NCBI GenBank assembly: GCA_002104985.1
Contig: MCGO01000019.1
Coordinates: 62,001 to 126,000 of the forward strand
DNA length: 64,000 bases
Direction: 5' to 3'
Source: Rhizoclosmatium globosum
Taxonomy: Eukaryota > Chytridiomycota > Chytridiomycetes > Chytridiales > Chytriomycetaceae
How positions within the stretch are numbered: position 1 is the stretch's first letter; every line of letters begins with the position of its first letter. The notes beneath the pieces were generated by a model that searched no databases, was not told the origin of the DNA, and saw nothing but the letters and a program-made list of their open reading frames with translations. Below, one piece after another: positions 32,447 to 44,689 of this stretch. The position numbers and the translations under genes are program-made.

Positions 32447-33225
32447 TCTCTCCGGAGGAGAGGCTGGTCCGAAATCAATTAGAAAATCGAACCACCACTG
32501 CCCCGCATCCACCGCCTTTTCTCACAATCGGCCCGAGCGATTTCCACCAAACTTGGCACAGACATAGTTAAGTACAATTTATTATGAACCTCAAATTTTG
32601 ACGTCAAAGCGATGGGCCGATTTCCTGCAAATCGACTCTTGCTGATGCCACTTACCAAGGACAGAGCTATAAACTCCTTCCCATATCTGCCACGTTATCT
32701 ACTAACATTAAAACAACTAAAAAAGTGGATTTCGTAGTCTATCATGCCTGAAGAACAATTTTATTTGAGAACACTGTTTCAAGCTAAATAGTTACAGAAA
32801 GATTCATAAGTTCATCTCTTTATTATATATTTGAATAAACTAGGCCAAATGGCCATGATGTTCTTCGTTTTTCATTGTTTTGTATAGAGAACAGCACTGT
32901 TCAAAGTGGCCAGCTGTAAAGCCCTAAAGTGACAAAATCAGTGGTTTCAACAATAATTATACTAAATATATGGAGTCTGAGGGCAGGTGATAGATTTTGG
33001 CTCTGTTCTTGGTAAGTTGGATCAGTAAGGGTCGATTTATGGGATATCCGCCCATCGCTTTGACATCAAAATTTGAGGTTCATAATAAATTGTACTTAGC
33101 TATGTCTGTGCCAAGTTTGGTGGAAATCGATGGGGCCGATCGTGAGAAAAGGCGGTGGATGCGGGGCAGTGGTGGTTCGATTTTCTAATTGATTTCGGAC
33201 CAGCCTCTCCTCCGGAGAAAAATGC
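32447..33225. repeat. Foldback element: ~215 bp inverted arms around ~340 bp
   Basis: Left arm 32447-32665 and right arm 33005-33225 are inverted copies, from CTCCGGAGGAGAGGCTGGTC at the outer end, through CCACCAAACTTGGCACAGAC, to TTACCAAG at the inner end. By eye there are only a few substitutions over the outer 160 bases. The spacer has no gene. A further partial copy of the outer part (GAGAGGAGAGGCTGG) lies at 33240. It looks like a MITE or foldback transposon without coding capacity. Confidence 0.85.
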
Positions 33226-33457
33226 CCCCAACAAAAAGAGAGAGGAGAGGCTGGCACCGAGCCTAATGGTTTCCACCAAAACACAGCAAACTGTATCCCT
33301 ATGAATATCAGACTGAGATCTTGTTGTTTTTCTTGCCAAAGGAGTTACAGACGTTGTGTCCTGTGGCTTATATATACGCACAGTTATTTAATGTTTAAAG
33401 AGTATGCTATATTGTTTGCATTGTCTTCTTTAACAACAATCATACATTCAATAAGTT

Positions 33458-34422
33458 ATGAACGTTTCTGTACCTGAGGATCCGGCTTTACTAAAGTTTA
33501 TAGAAGCACACCAGGAAGCCGAAGCACTTCTTGGTTATTTTTGGTTAACTCTGTTCGCGAGCCTGTGCCTGTTGTTCGTCATTCTTGCTGCACTCATATG
33601 GGTGGAAACTCCTACACCAAAAAATATTCAGTCGTTTACAAAATCGATGCTCACCCTTTCAATGTTCTTTTGGCTCTTATAATATTATCTGAATTTATCA
33701 ACTACTTTCCAGCCGGTGAAGAGGTACTGTCTTCATTTATTTGGTGGATGTTTGGCAACGTAACATACAATACGTTTCACGTTTTGGTTATGATTTGGTC
33801 CGTGTATCGAGGTCTCCCTGTTGTTCAATCAGTAGTTCCTTTCTTGGAACAATGGATGAAACTTAAACCACTCATTTACGTCGCTTTAAGTATTCTCGGA
33901 CTCTCGGCACTTGTTGGTCTACACTTTAGAATTCTTAAGGATGAGAAAATTGTAAACTATGCTGTGATAGCTCAAGGAACATTTGTGATTGTTTTTGAAT
34001 TCTTCATCACGGCTGTCTATCTTCGATGTTTGTTCAACTCTGATAATTCTTTAAATACCGTGCGATTGAAAATTCTTTCGGCTTATGGCATAGCGTCAGG
34101 TTTTATCCTATTAATTCTTGAATCGAGTACAGCCTTGTTGGCAATTTACAGAGGATATGATATATTTCTCAGCATATCGCCTGAATTTGGACAGATCTTG
34201 GCTCCACCAATTTACATTTATCTACAGCTTGCCATGAAATGGTCCCTTTACAAAGAAAGGCTTCGTGCAGAAGAAGCCAGAATACACACGCTGAAAAAAG
34301 CGCGACAGATCGCCTCAGGGGTGCAAAGCACTGACGAAAACGAAAGTTTAAGGAAAAAATCGTCAATGTACAACTCGTTAATCTTGACACAAGCCATGAA
34401 AATGTTTAAGATTACCGAGTAG
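33458..34422 (+). CDS. 7-TM family protein, copy 6 (subtype B)
   Basis: Start ATG 33458 (MNVSVPEDPALLKF). Segments: WLTLFASLCLLFVILAALIWVETPTPK, one base shift near 33650, then FNVLLALIILSEFINYF, MFGNVTYNTFHVLVMIWSVYRGLPVVQ, LIYVALSILGLSALVGL, FVIVFEFFITAVYLRCL, AYGIASGFILLILESS, and ILAPPIYIYLQLAMKWSLYKE. The tail is shorter than in copies 1-5 and lacks the RPxS(W/Y) motif. With copy 7 it forms a second subtype that begins with (V/S)(P/D)xxxxLxxxIEAxxxA. Confidence 0.78.
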
Positions 34423-34563
34423 CATTCTGCCATAGCAGAAGTGCGAGGGCTATCAAGCAAGAGATGAATTAATACTCAATGCTGTGACTGGACATTTGTC
34501 AAGAGTTTAAAAGCATAAGAGGTATAAATTTGGTTTCTGATTTTCATTATTCCATAAAATGGA

Positions 34564-35540
34564 TTGAAGTTTATGTCCCATTGTTCTCATTGTCTTCCTT
34601 CACGACTCATCATTCACGTTTATGAACCGCACCTATCCGTCGATCCGGAGCTAATACAGCTCATTGAAGCACAAAAAGCTGCCGACATGATTCTTTCTCA
34701 TCTTTGGCTGGTTCTGTTCGCGAGCCTGTGTCTGTCTTTCTTCATTTTGGGTGCTTTAATATGGGCGGAAACACCAAAACCAAGAACGCTCTCTGCTTTG
34801 ATACATTCGATGCTCACGCCCTTTAATACTCTTTTGACACTTATCATAGCTGTTGAATTTATCAGTTACATGCCAACTAATCAAGAAACTGTCTCCTTCT
34901 TTTGGTGGATGTTTGGGAACGTATTATACAACGTCTTCAATGTTTTAGTTATGACTTGGTCGTGCACCGAGGACTTCCTGTGGTTCAATCGGTTCTCCCA
35001 GGGAAGGAACGCTGGATAAACCTGTTCCACTTGTTATATCGCTTTAAGTGTGTTGAGTCTCCTGCTCTCGTTAGTTTACATTTTGGAACGATACAAAATG
35101 AGGAAATTGTAAGTACCTGTGATAACTGAAGGTTCTATGTCACTGCGTTCGAAACTTTTATCACGTTCATCTATGTTCAATGTTTATTCGATTCCACAAG
35201 GAAAGTGGGGACTCTTACGATTCATTTAACACTTCACGATTCAAAATTCTTTCAGCATATGGAATAGCATCTGCTTTTTTCTCACAGTACTTCAAATTAG
35301 TACGGGTTTGTTGGTGAATTACAGAGGATATAACATATTCCTTTGCTTGTCGCCAAAGTTTGGACAGATTCTGTCTCCACCAGCATACATTTACCTTCAA
35401 CTTGCCATGAAACAGTCACTTTGTAATGAAAAGCACGAGAAGATCAAATCAGAATACGTTCGCTAGAAAGAGCCAAACAGATTGCCTCAGGGATGCATTC
35501 TTCTGAAGTAACCAACAGTTTAGGAAAAGCACATTGATGG
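34564..35540 (+). pseudogene. 7-TM family protein, copy 7 (subtype B), decayed
   Basis: Open from about 34600 through TM3: LIQLIEAQKAADMIL, WLVLFASLCLSFFILGALIWAETPKPR, MLTPFNTLLTLIIAVEFISY, WMFGNVLYNVFNVLVMTWS. After 34970 the frame breaks repeatedly; remnants of TM5-TM7 (AYGIASAF, PPAYIYLQLAMKQSLCNEK) can be read to about 35460. Near-duplicate of copy 6 in its N-terminal half. Probably a pseudogene. Confidence 0.68.
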
Positions 35541-35814
35541 ACAGCTCATCGAGTTTGTCTCAAATTGTGAGGATGAGTCGATCTAATCTTGAATTAAATA
35601 ATACGCGGTCAACTTCAATTGCGGAAGTACGGATACAACCAAAAAGTAAAATTAAGGATGAATGAATCGCTAATCCGTTTAAAGATGATCAAAATGTAGC
35701 ACCGCTATTAAATTTGAAAAAACCAATAATCCTTCTTTTCCTTCCATGAGAAGTTCATTCGCTCTTTCCATTCGTCCCTGAAAATAGAACAACTGGCGGA
35801 CAAGACGTAGAAAA

Positions 35815-38800
35815 TGGATCTGTCTATCAATGCAGTAAGTTTGCAAGGGAAAATAGCCAGCAAAAGAAAGAAGGTGCCTCGAATACCACAAATGGATCTA
35901 ATCCCGCCATCGTATTCCGACAAGGACCCCCACCACCAGGTGGAATATCAACCTCCAACTCACCAGCCGGACAGCGAAGAAACATTGACCTCGGTCTAGC
36001 ATCTCAACTCAATCCATCTGCAAAGCAAAATAACTTGGGTCGGAAAGTGTCTGTCAAGAATATGGACTTTTCAAGCATATCCCTCCAATACGGCGGAGCC
36101 CAAAAAGACTTTGATGCGGGAAACAACACGTCAGCTCTTGTATCACAGAAAATGAAAGGTGTCGGCGGAAGTTCTTCAAACTTGCTCCGTCAAACCTCGC
36201 AAAAGAAAGTGAATATCAACAACATTGATGCGAGTATGCTTCCCGAGCCTGGAGACTTAAGTGCAACGGGAAACAGAGTCGGGCTTGATCTCGTGCGTAA
36301 GCCGACTTTGACGAAAGGCCGAGATGGAGCTGGAGCAGCTGGAATGTCACAAGTTGAGCTTCCATACCAACTTAATTCATGATTCTTATGTATACCATAT
36401 ATTTAGGTAAATATTGCCTCGGCGATGATTTCGTTGGCTCGGCACCAGATATTCTCAACAGCCCGAACAACACAATCAGTCGAACTCGTACGCTCCCACC
36501 CCTTGATGCCGATACTCAATCAAGAGCGTCGAATATTAATTTGGCTGTGGATTTAGATATGGACATTCCTAACCACTGTCCGCTTCTGCGAGCAACCTTG
36601 CTGGGACACATCGAAGAGCCGGATCTTTGAGACCCTTACAGATGTCTCTGTGGATGCAATATCTTATCTAATACATATATCGATCAATCTGGAATGGGAA
36701 TTTTGAAGGTCAGGCGACTCAAACGTTATTCATACTAAATGAGCTTTCAGGCAACAACAAATCAACAACCTCGACCAAAAGCCGCAACTGATTTGAAAAG
36801 ACCAGAAGAAGCAGCTGCAGGAAGCGGTACCGGACTCTCGACAACGGGTCTGGGTGGTGGAACAACCCCTAAACCCAAAAACCCAGTTCCACCCCAACCT
36901 CCCAAAAAACAAAACTCAGGAGGCACACTCACAGCTACAGGATCAGCAATGACAGCCACAGGCTCACTCCCAGCTCCAACAACATCTCCCTCCCCAAACC
37001 AAATCCGTCGCAACATCACCCCCTCCCCATTCCCCGGAAACCAAAACCGCATCATCCCCTCCATCCCTCCTACAACACCCCGCCGGCCGCCCCCAAAAAA
37101 CCAACCGAAGAACTCAAAGTAGTCGAAGAACTGCCCATCCTCTCCGCGCGCGAACTCGCCCGAAAACGCGCCGAAGAAAAAAACATTTGGCGATACTCCA
37201 AAATGGATGAAAAGAAAATGGCGATTTATTTCCAGAACAAGTTACGTGCAAAGGAGCTTGCGGAACGGACTCGGCAGGAGTTTTTGAAAAAGTTGAGGAA
37301 GAGTAGTGAAGAGGAGGAAGAGGTTATTGAGCCGTATGTTCCGAAAGGTGAGTGGGGAGGTGGTTTTTTTTGGAAATGAGGTTCTGACTTTTTGTGTGTG
37401 GTTGTAGGTCGGGAGCCCAAGTCTCCTGTCAAGAGGGCTTCGATTTCTACGAAACGGAGAGAAGAGCAGTGGCTCATGTACGAAAAGTATATCAGTGGCA
37501 TTGTCGATGGTAAGCTTTCAGCTCTCAAATCTCACGTTCGTAACATTTTCACTTCAGACTCCAAGATTCAACAACTGCATGCCTACCGAACGTGGTTCAT
37601 TCAAGGTTATAACTTCTTCATTTTCAATTCCATTCTTTAACGCGTCAGTACAAAAGATTTCACCTTCTTGAACGTCGAGCTGTCCAGGAATACGAAAACT
37701 ATTGGGATATGCGCGTCCGTGATATCAATGTGATACCAAAACATTTAATCAAACCTTTTACGATGGAAGAAACTGTCGGTATGGCGTGGCAGATGTATTC
37801 CTATCTGCGTTCGATTGGGCAGCCGTTGTTTCCTGAAGAGCTGGGTCGAATGTTGCTCGTTATTATTGGTAAGTTTAATCGACTTCACTATTTAACTAAA
37901 CTCTGGTGAAATAGAAACTGATTGGGCCACCCAAGACAAACTCTTTGAAATCCAGAAACTCTTTGGAAAACTCCCAAAGGAGATCTTTCTCGTGCTAAAA
38001 TCCATGCTAACACACTTATGTCGTCTCTCTGTCTCCATGAAGCAAGATCCGCACCTTTTCAGACCCCTCTCCAACATTTTTGCTGGAATCATGTTCCGTC
38101 TCACTGCACGTCAAAACTCCATCTACAATGAAGAAAAGTATATGGAACAGCACCCAAGCGCTATCCAGTGGAGTGACGACAGTTTAAACGCCGAAGTCGA
38201 CAGTAACGACAAAAGCGGTCTTGGAAGCCGCGATTTGGAAGACGAGGAAGACCAAGGCTTATACGATTACAGCGGAGAAGGTGGTGGAGCGACAGCGAAA
38301 ACGGCGACGATTTAGGATCCATGGCAGCACCAGCAAGCGTTGCGGCGACTGGCGCGTTGACAAGTATGACGTCTGGTCGAAAGCCCGCGTGACACCCAGA
38401 AGTGTGATTACAAGCAAGTACAGTGGAACACGAGCCAGTAAAATGATTGAAGTTGAGAATTTGTGGCATGGAGACGGGGCATCGACTGTCGGCACCAGTA
38501 CGAAATTCGAAGCACCTACGATAGAAGAGTCTATCGCGGCTGTGCCAGGATTCAAAGCGGAAGCCGTGATTCGCGAACGGACAGTGTTTCAACCCGATTT
38601 AAAGAATATAGAGATCCCGAAGGAGTCGCCGTTTAGTCCAGTCAATATACGGATGACGAAATCACGTTTGCGGAGGAGGAGGCGTTTGATACGTGGGTGT
38701 TGAAGGCGATGCAGGATGCTGCGAATGAATATAGGAAGAAGAAGGGGTTGCCGCCGCTGGAGCCGACGCCACCACCTGCTTCGGAGGCTGTGGATGCTAG

Positions 38801-39516
38801 TGCGAGTCAGCAACAGGAGCCTCAACAGTTGGTTGCTGGATTACCCGTGGAACCAGGAATTACACCAGACAATACACCAACAACTCCAGCACTTCCAGAT
38901 CAAGGCGAGAAAATAACCACATATACTCAATCCACCCCAATCGTTCCGAAGGGTTTCAAGATGTCGAAGAGTTTACAGGAATCCGTATTGAAATCTCTGA
39001 AACGATTGAGGCTGACATTTACCTTGCACGAACAGTCCCAGAAGTGGCCACAACGATCAACGAGATGGATTCGTTGCTTGCAATCTTGGATACACCCATG
39101 CATACCATGTTTGCGTCCGAGACATTTTATATCGATCGATTACCGATGGTACGAAAAAAGAGTGACGTCGAAGAAGAGGTGGTTGTCCCAGAAAACAAGA
39201 ATGCGGATGAACCTGATATGAAAAGCGGAAGGTTCATTTATTGATGAAATTGATTTCGGGAAAGGGGATCCAGATGGGTTTGGATGGAATCTCATGACAA
39301 AGAGGAAACTCGCAACGGAGCTGTTTGTTATGGAAGAGTGCCAGACAGCAATGCAGCATTGTGGAGTTGATTATCAAGAATATCGATGTGTTGTTTGAGT
39401 ACAACATGTACTTGACTCAGGAACGTGTTGGTAAGATGGTGAGTGATGAAAAGAGGAAAGCGGATGACCAGATCCGGCAAGAGAACTTGGCAAGGACGAA
39501 GCGAGCAGCAATATAA
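35815..39516 (+). CDS. RhoGAP-domain protein with long disordered and coiled-coil regions
   Basis: Multi-exon gene. A tiny first exon (MDLSINA, donor GTAAGT at 35836) precedes a long disordered part (GPPPPGGISTSN, Ser/Asn/Pro-rich to about 37100). A basic helix ELARKRAEEKNIWRY leads to coiled coil, an SISTKRREEQWLMYEKY block, then RYKRFHLLERRAVQEYENYW. A RhoGAP-like core at 37800-38120 reads QPLFPEELGRMLLVI, LPKEIFLVLKSMLTHLCRLS and LSNIFAGIMFR. The canonical arginine-finger loop was not identified, so GTPase activation is uncertain. The C-terminus is acidic then coiled (EEKRKADDQIRQENLARTK). Frame changes near 37090, 38310, 38395, 38690 and 39030 look like indels. Confidence 0.6.
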
Positions 39517-39620
39517 ATTTGAATTAACTGTATAATTAATTTGGATTATTCTTTTTTTTCTTTCTGATTGTTTGACAGCACTTTGACAGCACCCCCCTCC
39601 AACAAAACAACAAAACAACC

Positions 39621-41874
39621 AATGGAGACCAACACACCACTTTTCCGGCGGCCCATTCCGAGGACCAAAAGGACGCCCAAGCCAAGGCCCGGCCAGTCGT
39701 GGACGCCGCGGCCACCCAAAGTTGCTCTTGATCTCGATCCAGTCCACGTTGAACCAGCCCGAATCGACACCGACTTCGACTTCGACGAACCAGACAACGT
39801 GGCGACTCAGATCACTCAAAAAGGAAAAGGAAACGACGATGCCGAAAAGAAGAAGCGGAACAGAACTCGAAATAAGAAGAATGTTGGTGCCAGTTGGGCA
39901 AGGCGAGGTTTCGATGAAGGAGGGATGAGGATCGGATGGATACGGATGCTGTTCAATCTGGTGCATCGGCTGTGGTGGTGGATACGTCAAGCGAATCAAA
40001 GGCGGTTCATTTGAGCTCCACTCGATTCCAGGACTTGGTTCAACAAGGTGTTATTTGTGCCCAGTGGGTCGTGCTTTGAAGGAAGTTATCGGTCATGAGT
40101 TTCTTACCATGGTCCAGGACAAGACCATTAAAGAAATCATCCAAGGAACAGATTGGTTCGTGTTATTCTCTATTTAACTTAAATACCTAAAGACTAAATT
40201 GTGACAGTCTCGCCCAAGCTAAAACCGGAACGGGGAAAACTCTTGGTTTCTTGATTCCAGCCATTGAACGCCTCGTTCGCTCTACTCCGTCTCCTTCACA
40301 GCTCCCCCATCCAAACTCGGTCTCCATCCTAGTGATTTCTCCAACCCGTGAACTTGCGCAGCAAATTGAAGTGGAGGCTGTCCAACTCCTTCGTTTCCTC
40401 CCCTTCAAAGCACAATGTGTGATTGGCGGAACAATATGGACGCGGAAGCTAAGCGACTCAAGTCCTTGGATAAACGCGTGGATATCTTGATTGCCACTCC
40501 AGGTCGTCTCAAGGACCATCTTCAAAACTCCAACCTCAAACAAGGATGTGCTTCCCTTCAGTTCCTCATTTTTGACGAGGCAGATCGTTTACTCGATCAG
40601 GGATTCAAGCAAGATATTGATCAGATTATGGCGATGCTCCCTCCTGGTTCAGCCACTGGCCGCCAAACACTCTTGTTCTCTGCCACCATTCCCCGTCAGT
40701 TCACGCCATTGCCAAACAGTCCTACTTCCAAACTACAAATTTATTACAACAATCTCCGAATACGAATCTTCGACTCACGAACATGTTCCCCAACACTCAC
40801 TTGTAGTCCCAATGCCCGACCTCCTCACAGCAACATACTCCCTCCTCCTCTCCATCGCCGCCACAACCCCCTTCCCCAAAATAATAATCTTCTTCCCAAC
40901 CGCCCGCACAACCCAACTCTTCTCCGAACTCCTCCTCGCCCTCAACACCCCAACCCTACCCCCCATCCACGAAATCCACTCCCGAAAATCCCAATCCGCA
41001 CGCACAAAGGCAACCGACCTCTTCCGCGCCTCCCAAAAGGGAATCATGGTCTCCAGCGACGTCTCCGCCCGCGGCATGGACTTCCCCGGCGTCACACACG
41101 TCCTCCAAGTCGGGATCCCCACGTCCCGCGAACAATACGTGCACAGACTCGGACGTACGGCGCGGGCGGGGACGCAGGGCACTGGTATCATCCTCCTCGC
41201 GGAGTTCGAGGCTGTGTTCCTGAAAACCCATCTCGGGGACCTTCCAATCAAACCACACCCAACACCGGTTTCGACACTCGTTACGCCTCTCGTAAAAAGC
41301 CAGGTTGAAGCCGCGTTCACCCGCGTGTCGGCTGTGACAAAGAGCCAGGCGTATCAAGGGTGGCTTGGGTTTTATAACGCGTGGTGTAGAGAGTTTGGGT
41401 GGAGACAGAAGGAGGCGCTTGTGGAGGTTGCGAATCGGTTCGCGGTGGAGTGTATGGGGTGTGACGAGGTTCCTGGGATTCCGAGGCAGACTGTGGGGAA
41501 GATGGGGTTGAAGGGGGTTGCGGGGGTTGTTATTGATGAAGAGAGGAGTGGTGGTGGTGGTGGTGGACGGGGTGGCTTTGGGGGAAGAGGGGGTCGTGGT
41601 GGAGGTGGTGGAGGTGGTCGTGGTGGCAGTGCCATACGGAGAAGGGAGTCGTGGAGGTAGTGCTCATAACGGAGGAGGGGAAAGTAATCGTGGAAATAAT
41701 GATGGTGGAAGAGGAGGTCGTGGTGGCAATGGTGGAGGTCGTGGTGGTTCAAGAGGAGGAGGAAGAGGAGGATTCGGAAGAGGTGGGCGCCACAGTGATG
41801 ATTCTATGAAAACCCATATTGTAATATACTTTGGCAAGTATAATATATTAATGTTTCCGTTATATTATTCCTGA
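39621..41874 (+). CDS. DEAD-box RNA helicase, Mss116-like
   Basis: All core motifs are visible: I AQAKTGTGKT (after an intron near 40155-40205), Ia PTRELAQQ, Ib TPGR, II FDEADRLLD, III SAT, IV KIIIFFPTARTT, V SSDVSARGMDFPGV, VI YVHRLGRTARAG. The C-terminal extension YQGWLGFYNAWCREFG...LGLK-like helix followed by a Gly/Arg-rich (RGG) tail is typical of the Mss116/CYT-19 group, general RNA chaperones that aid intron splicing in mitochondria. The N-terminus is Arg-rich and could carry a targeting signal. Frame changes occur at about 39965, 40050, 40430, 40700 and 41640. The 3' end overlaps the convergent CBM9-like gene by about 10 bp. Confidence 0.85.
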
Positions 41875-42760
41875 AGAATGAGACTCATTTGATCACCAAC
41901 GAATGTAACAAAACCCCACATTTCTGGTTTATGCATACTAATTTCTCCTTGCGGTGCCCAACTCCAATTATCTTCGTAATGTATATCCCAGCGGTTTTCA
42001 TTCTCTGGGAGTCTGATGTACTTTCCCGTCTCTTCATCGATTCTGAACGGCCATTGAACACGCGAAAAGTTAATTCGCCAAATATCGCCGATATTTGGTG
42101 GAGTCGATCGGGTTGGCGGATTTGTGTTGTATTTCTTGAGTCCTACAATGTTGATGAGAATCTCCAAAGGAATGAAGGGAGAAGAACCTTTCCACGGAAT
42201 CGCAACCTCAACTCTCCATCCAGCATCAATATCTGATGAATCATTCAAAGTTCCGTCCACATAAACTGCCGAAATAAGCCATCGATATTCGTTGGATGTC
42301 TCGCGGATCCTCCCTTAGAATACGGCTTATCCAGTGTGAGCTCCCAAATAGTATTCAACGCGTTGATTTCAAATTCATAATAGTTTAACCCGTCTCCGTC
42401 TGGATCGATAAAGATTTCCCTAGTAGAGATCATGCGCTTCAGCATATGAAATGAATACTGCGACAACTGCATACCAGTCATTCTGCCAGTATATGACACT
42501 GTTCTTTTCAGTAATGTTTGTCCAAACATGAGGCTCCTCCATTTCGCATCCAAAGTAGAGATATTCGTGGTCGTACATCATTTTTGCTCGAGTTTGGAAC
42601 CGAGGCTTTTGGAAGGGTCTCCGGTTATATCAACAAAGTCAGATGTCCATGGAATTGAAATCCAGGCAGGGCAGTCTAGTCGACCTGTGAGTGCCGGTTT
42701 GATGGATGTGAATGGGGCAAAATAGGATGTGAGAGGGAAGCTTGGCGACAAGGGACTCAT
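41865..42760 (-). CDS. CBM9-like sugar-binding domain protein
   Basis: Start [17 protein letters not shown]; then [92 protein letters not shown] and [14 protein letters not shown]. This order of blocks is that of the family 9 carbohydrate-binding-like domain (one domain fills the whole protein, about 270 aa). An intron lies at about 42421-42473 and single-base shifts near 42595 and 42263. No signal peptide is seen, so it may be intracellular. Catalytic function is not implied. Confidence 0.75.
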
Positions 42761-42963
42761 TTTTGCAAAGTCAACTATAGATACGCGTTTTTTATCTTGC
42801 CGTTTTATCAACTCATGAATTTATGTTCTAATTTTAGGTTATTTGGCTCGTAATCATTGGAGCTTCTAGACTCTTCACCAAGATTCCGAAACCGCTAGAC
42901 GTTCATCAATCTGATACCACCTCCATTTAACCCACTTTAATTACTCTTCAAAATCAAAGCCTC

Positions 42964-44593
42964 ATGAAGAGTATGTTTCCAAAGCGTAAGTCTGCGGATG
43001 GGACAAACACGAGAATCTGCCGCCGGTTCCTGTCACACCAAAGAAAGACACACAACATGGATCATTGTCTCCAGCTTCATATGGCACGGCTACTCTTTCA
43101 TCAAAAACTCCAACAATCACACTAAAGAGTTCACGGCCAAGTGCACGAGCTTCAGTCATTAACATGGATCCATCAATCCTTGAAAAAGAAATTGAAACAC
43201 TAGATAATGCTACAAAGAAGATGGGCGGTTCAAACATGACGCTATCTGCTGGACAGCAACTGCAAGCACGAAAGTCGATCGCCAAGAGCAAAGTAACTCA
43301 TGGAACGTCTGATAACCTCACAAAACTGGCTGCAAAATCAAATCATTTGAATATTCCGATGGGAGGATCAAAACGGCCTACTTCAGCACCCAATAATATA
43401 GACCAAAACGATCCAAATGTGGAAGAGGCACAAATCAACGCTGCTTTCTTGGGAAATAATATCAAAAACAAAAACAAGAGTAAATCTGGATCAGGTATGT
43501 GATTGGGCCGAATGTTATGGAAGCTTATGCGATCTACAAAGTAGAAAAGGCATTCCTTCTGTCTTCAAGACTTTACGATCAGAGAACAAATCGGAAAGGG
43601 TGCGTTTGCTCGCGTTCACGTTGTTAAGTTCAAAAGCCAGGAAAATAACATGTCATCGAAACAATTTGCGAAAACGTATGCCATCAAGTCCTTACGAAAA
43701 GCCGATATAGTCAAAACAAAGCAAATCAAACACGTGATGAGTGAAAAAACATTTTGGCTATGCTGAAAAGTCCGTTTATTGTTGAGCTTGTAACAACGTT
43801 TCAAGACCAGAAACATTTGTACCTTGTGCTAGAGTATATCCCAGGAGGCGATATGTTCAGTCACATTCGAAAACATGTGCGATTTCAGGAACCTGTTGCA
43901 CGATTTTACACTGTTGAGATCATTTAGCGCTGGAGTATATTCATTCGAAGGATGTTATCTACAGGACTTGAAGCCTGAGGTTCGTATTTCAATAAGTTTA
44001 AGACCTTAAACTAAGATCTTTGCAGAATATCCTCATCGATCCGATGGGACACATCAAAATAGCCGACTTTGGATTTGCAAAAGTAATCCCTCGAAATCAT
44101 GCGACAACGTTTTGCGGCACCCCAGCATACATGGCGCCTGAAATCATTCTGAAGATGGGATACTCAAAAGCAGCGGATTGGTGGAGTCTCGGAACTGTAT
44201 GTTACGAACTGATGGCTGGATATTCGCCGTTTCAAGCTGAAAGCCCTTTAAAATATACGAAAGGATACTCAACTACGAGCTGCGATGGAGTTCACAAATG
44301 GAGAATTGGGACGAGATCTTCTAGGTCGAATTATGGAATCTCAACCAAACAGGCGGCTAGGTATGAATGGTGCGAAGGAAATTAAGGCACATCCATGGTT
44401 CAAAGGGGTGAATTGGAAAGAAGCGGAAGCATTGCAAGTCCCAGTTCCATTTGTGCCATGCATTGAAGGAGATGGGGATATTAGAAACTTTGATATCTAC
44501 ACGGATCAGAGTTCTGTAATTACGATGCAGAACGGGACGATGACGTTAACAAGCGAGGATAACCTGTATGACGGAATGTTCCCCGATTTCTGA
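42964..44593 (+). CDS. AGC-family protein kinase, PKA catalytic-like (copy 1)
   Basis: Disordered N-terminal ~180 residues, then a kinase domain beginning [19 protein letters not shown]. Motifs: lysine in [21 protein letters not shown] alpha-C region, hinge [15 protein letters not shown], catalytic loop YRDLKPEN (split by an intron near 43977-44024), DFGFAK, activation-loop [27 protein letters not shown]. The AGC tail ends DGMFPDF, fitting the PKA hydrophobic C-terminal motif. cAMP-dependent or related kinase of the cytosol. Many single-base shifts (about 43000, 43500-43570, 43745, 43925, 44255, 44310). A second PKA-like gene lies at 58273. Confidence 0.8.
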
Positions 44594-44689
44594 TGTATGA
44601 AGGGTAGTAGTCGGGGTATGTTACCTCCTCTGCATATAAAGTAAAATACGATTCTTTTTCGCTGAGCTTTGAAATCAAGTTGGAAAACA

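Noticed and set aside
22519..35540. Calling the 7-TM proteins rhodopsin-class GPCRs
   Set aside because: Seven hydrophobic segments are clear but DRY, NPxxY and the cysteine pair are not, so only a topology-based label is given.
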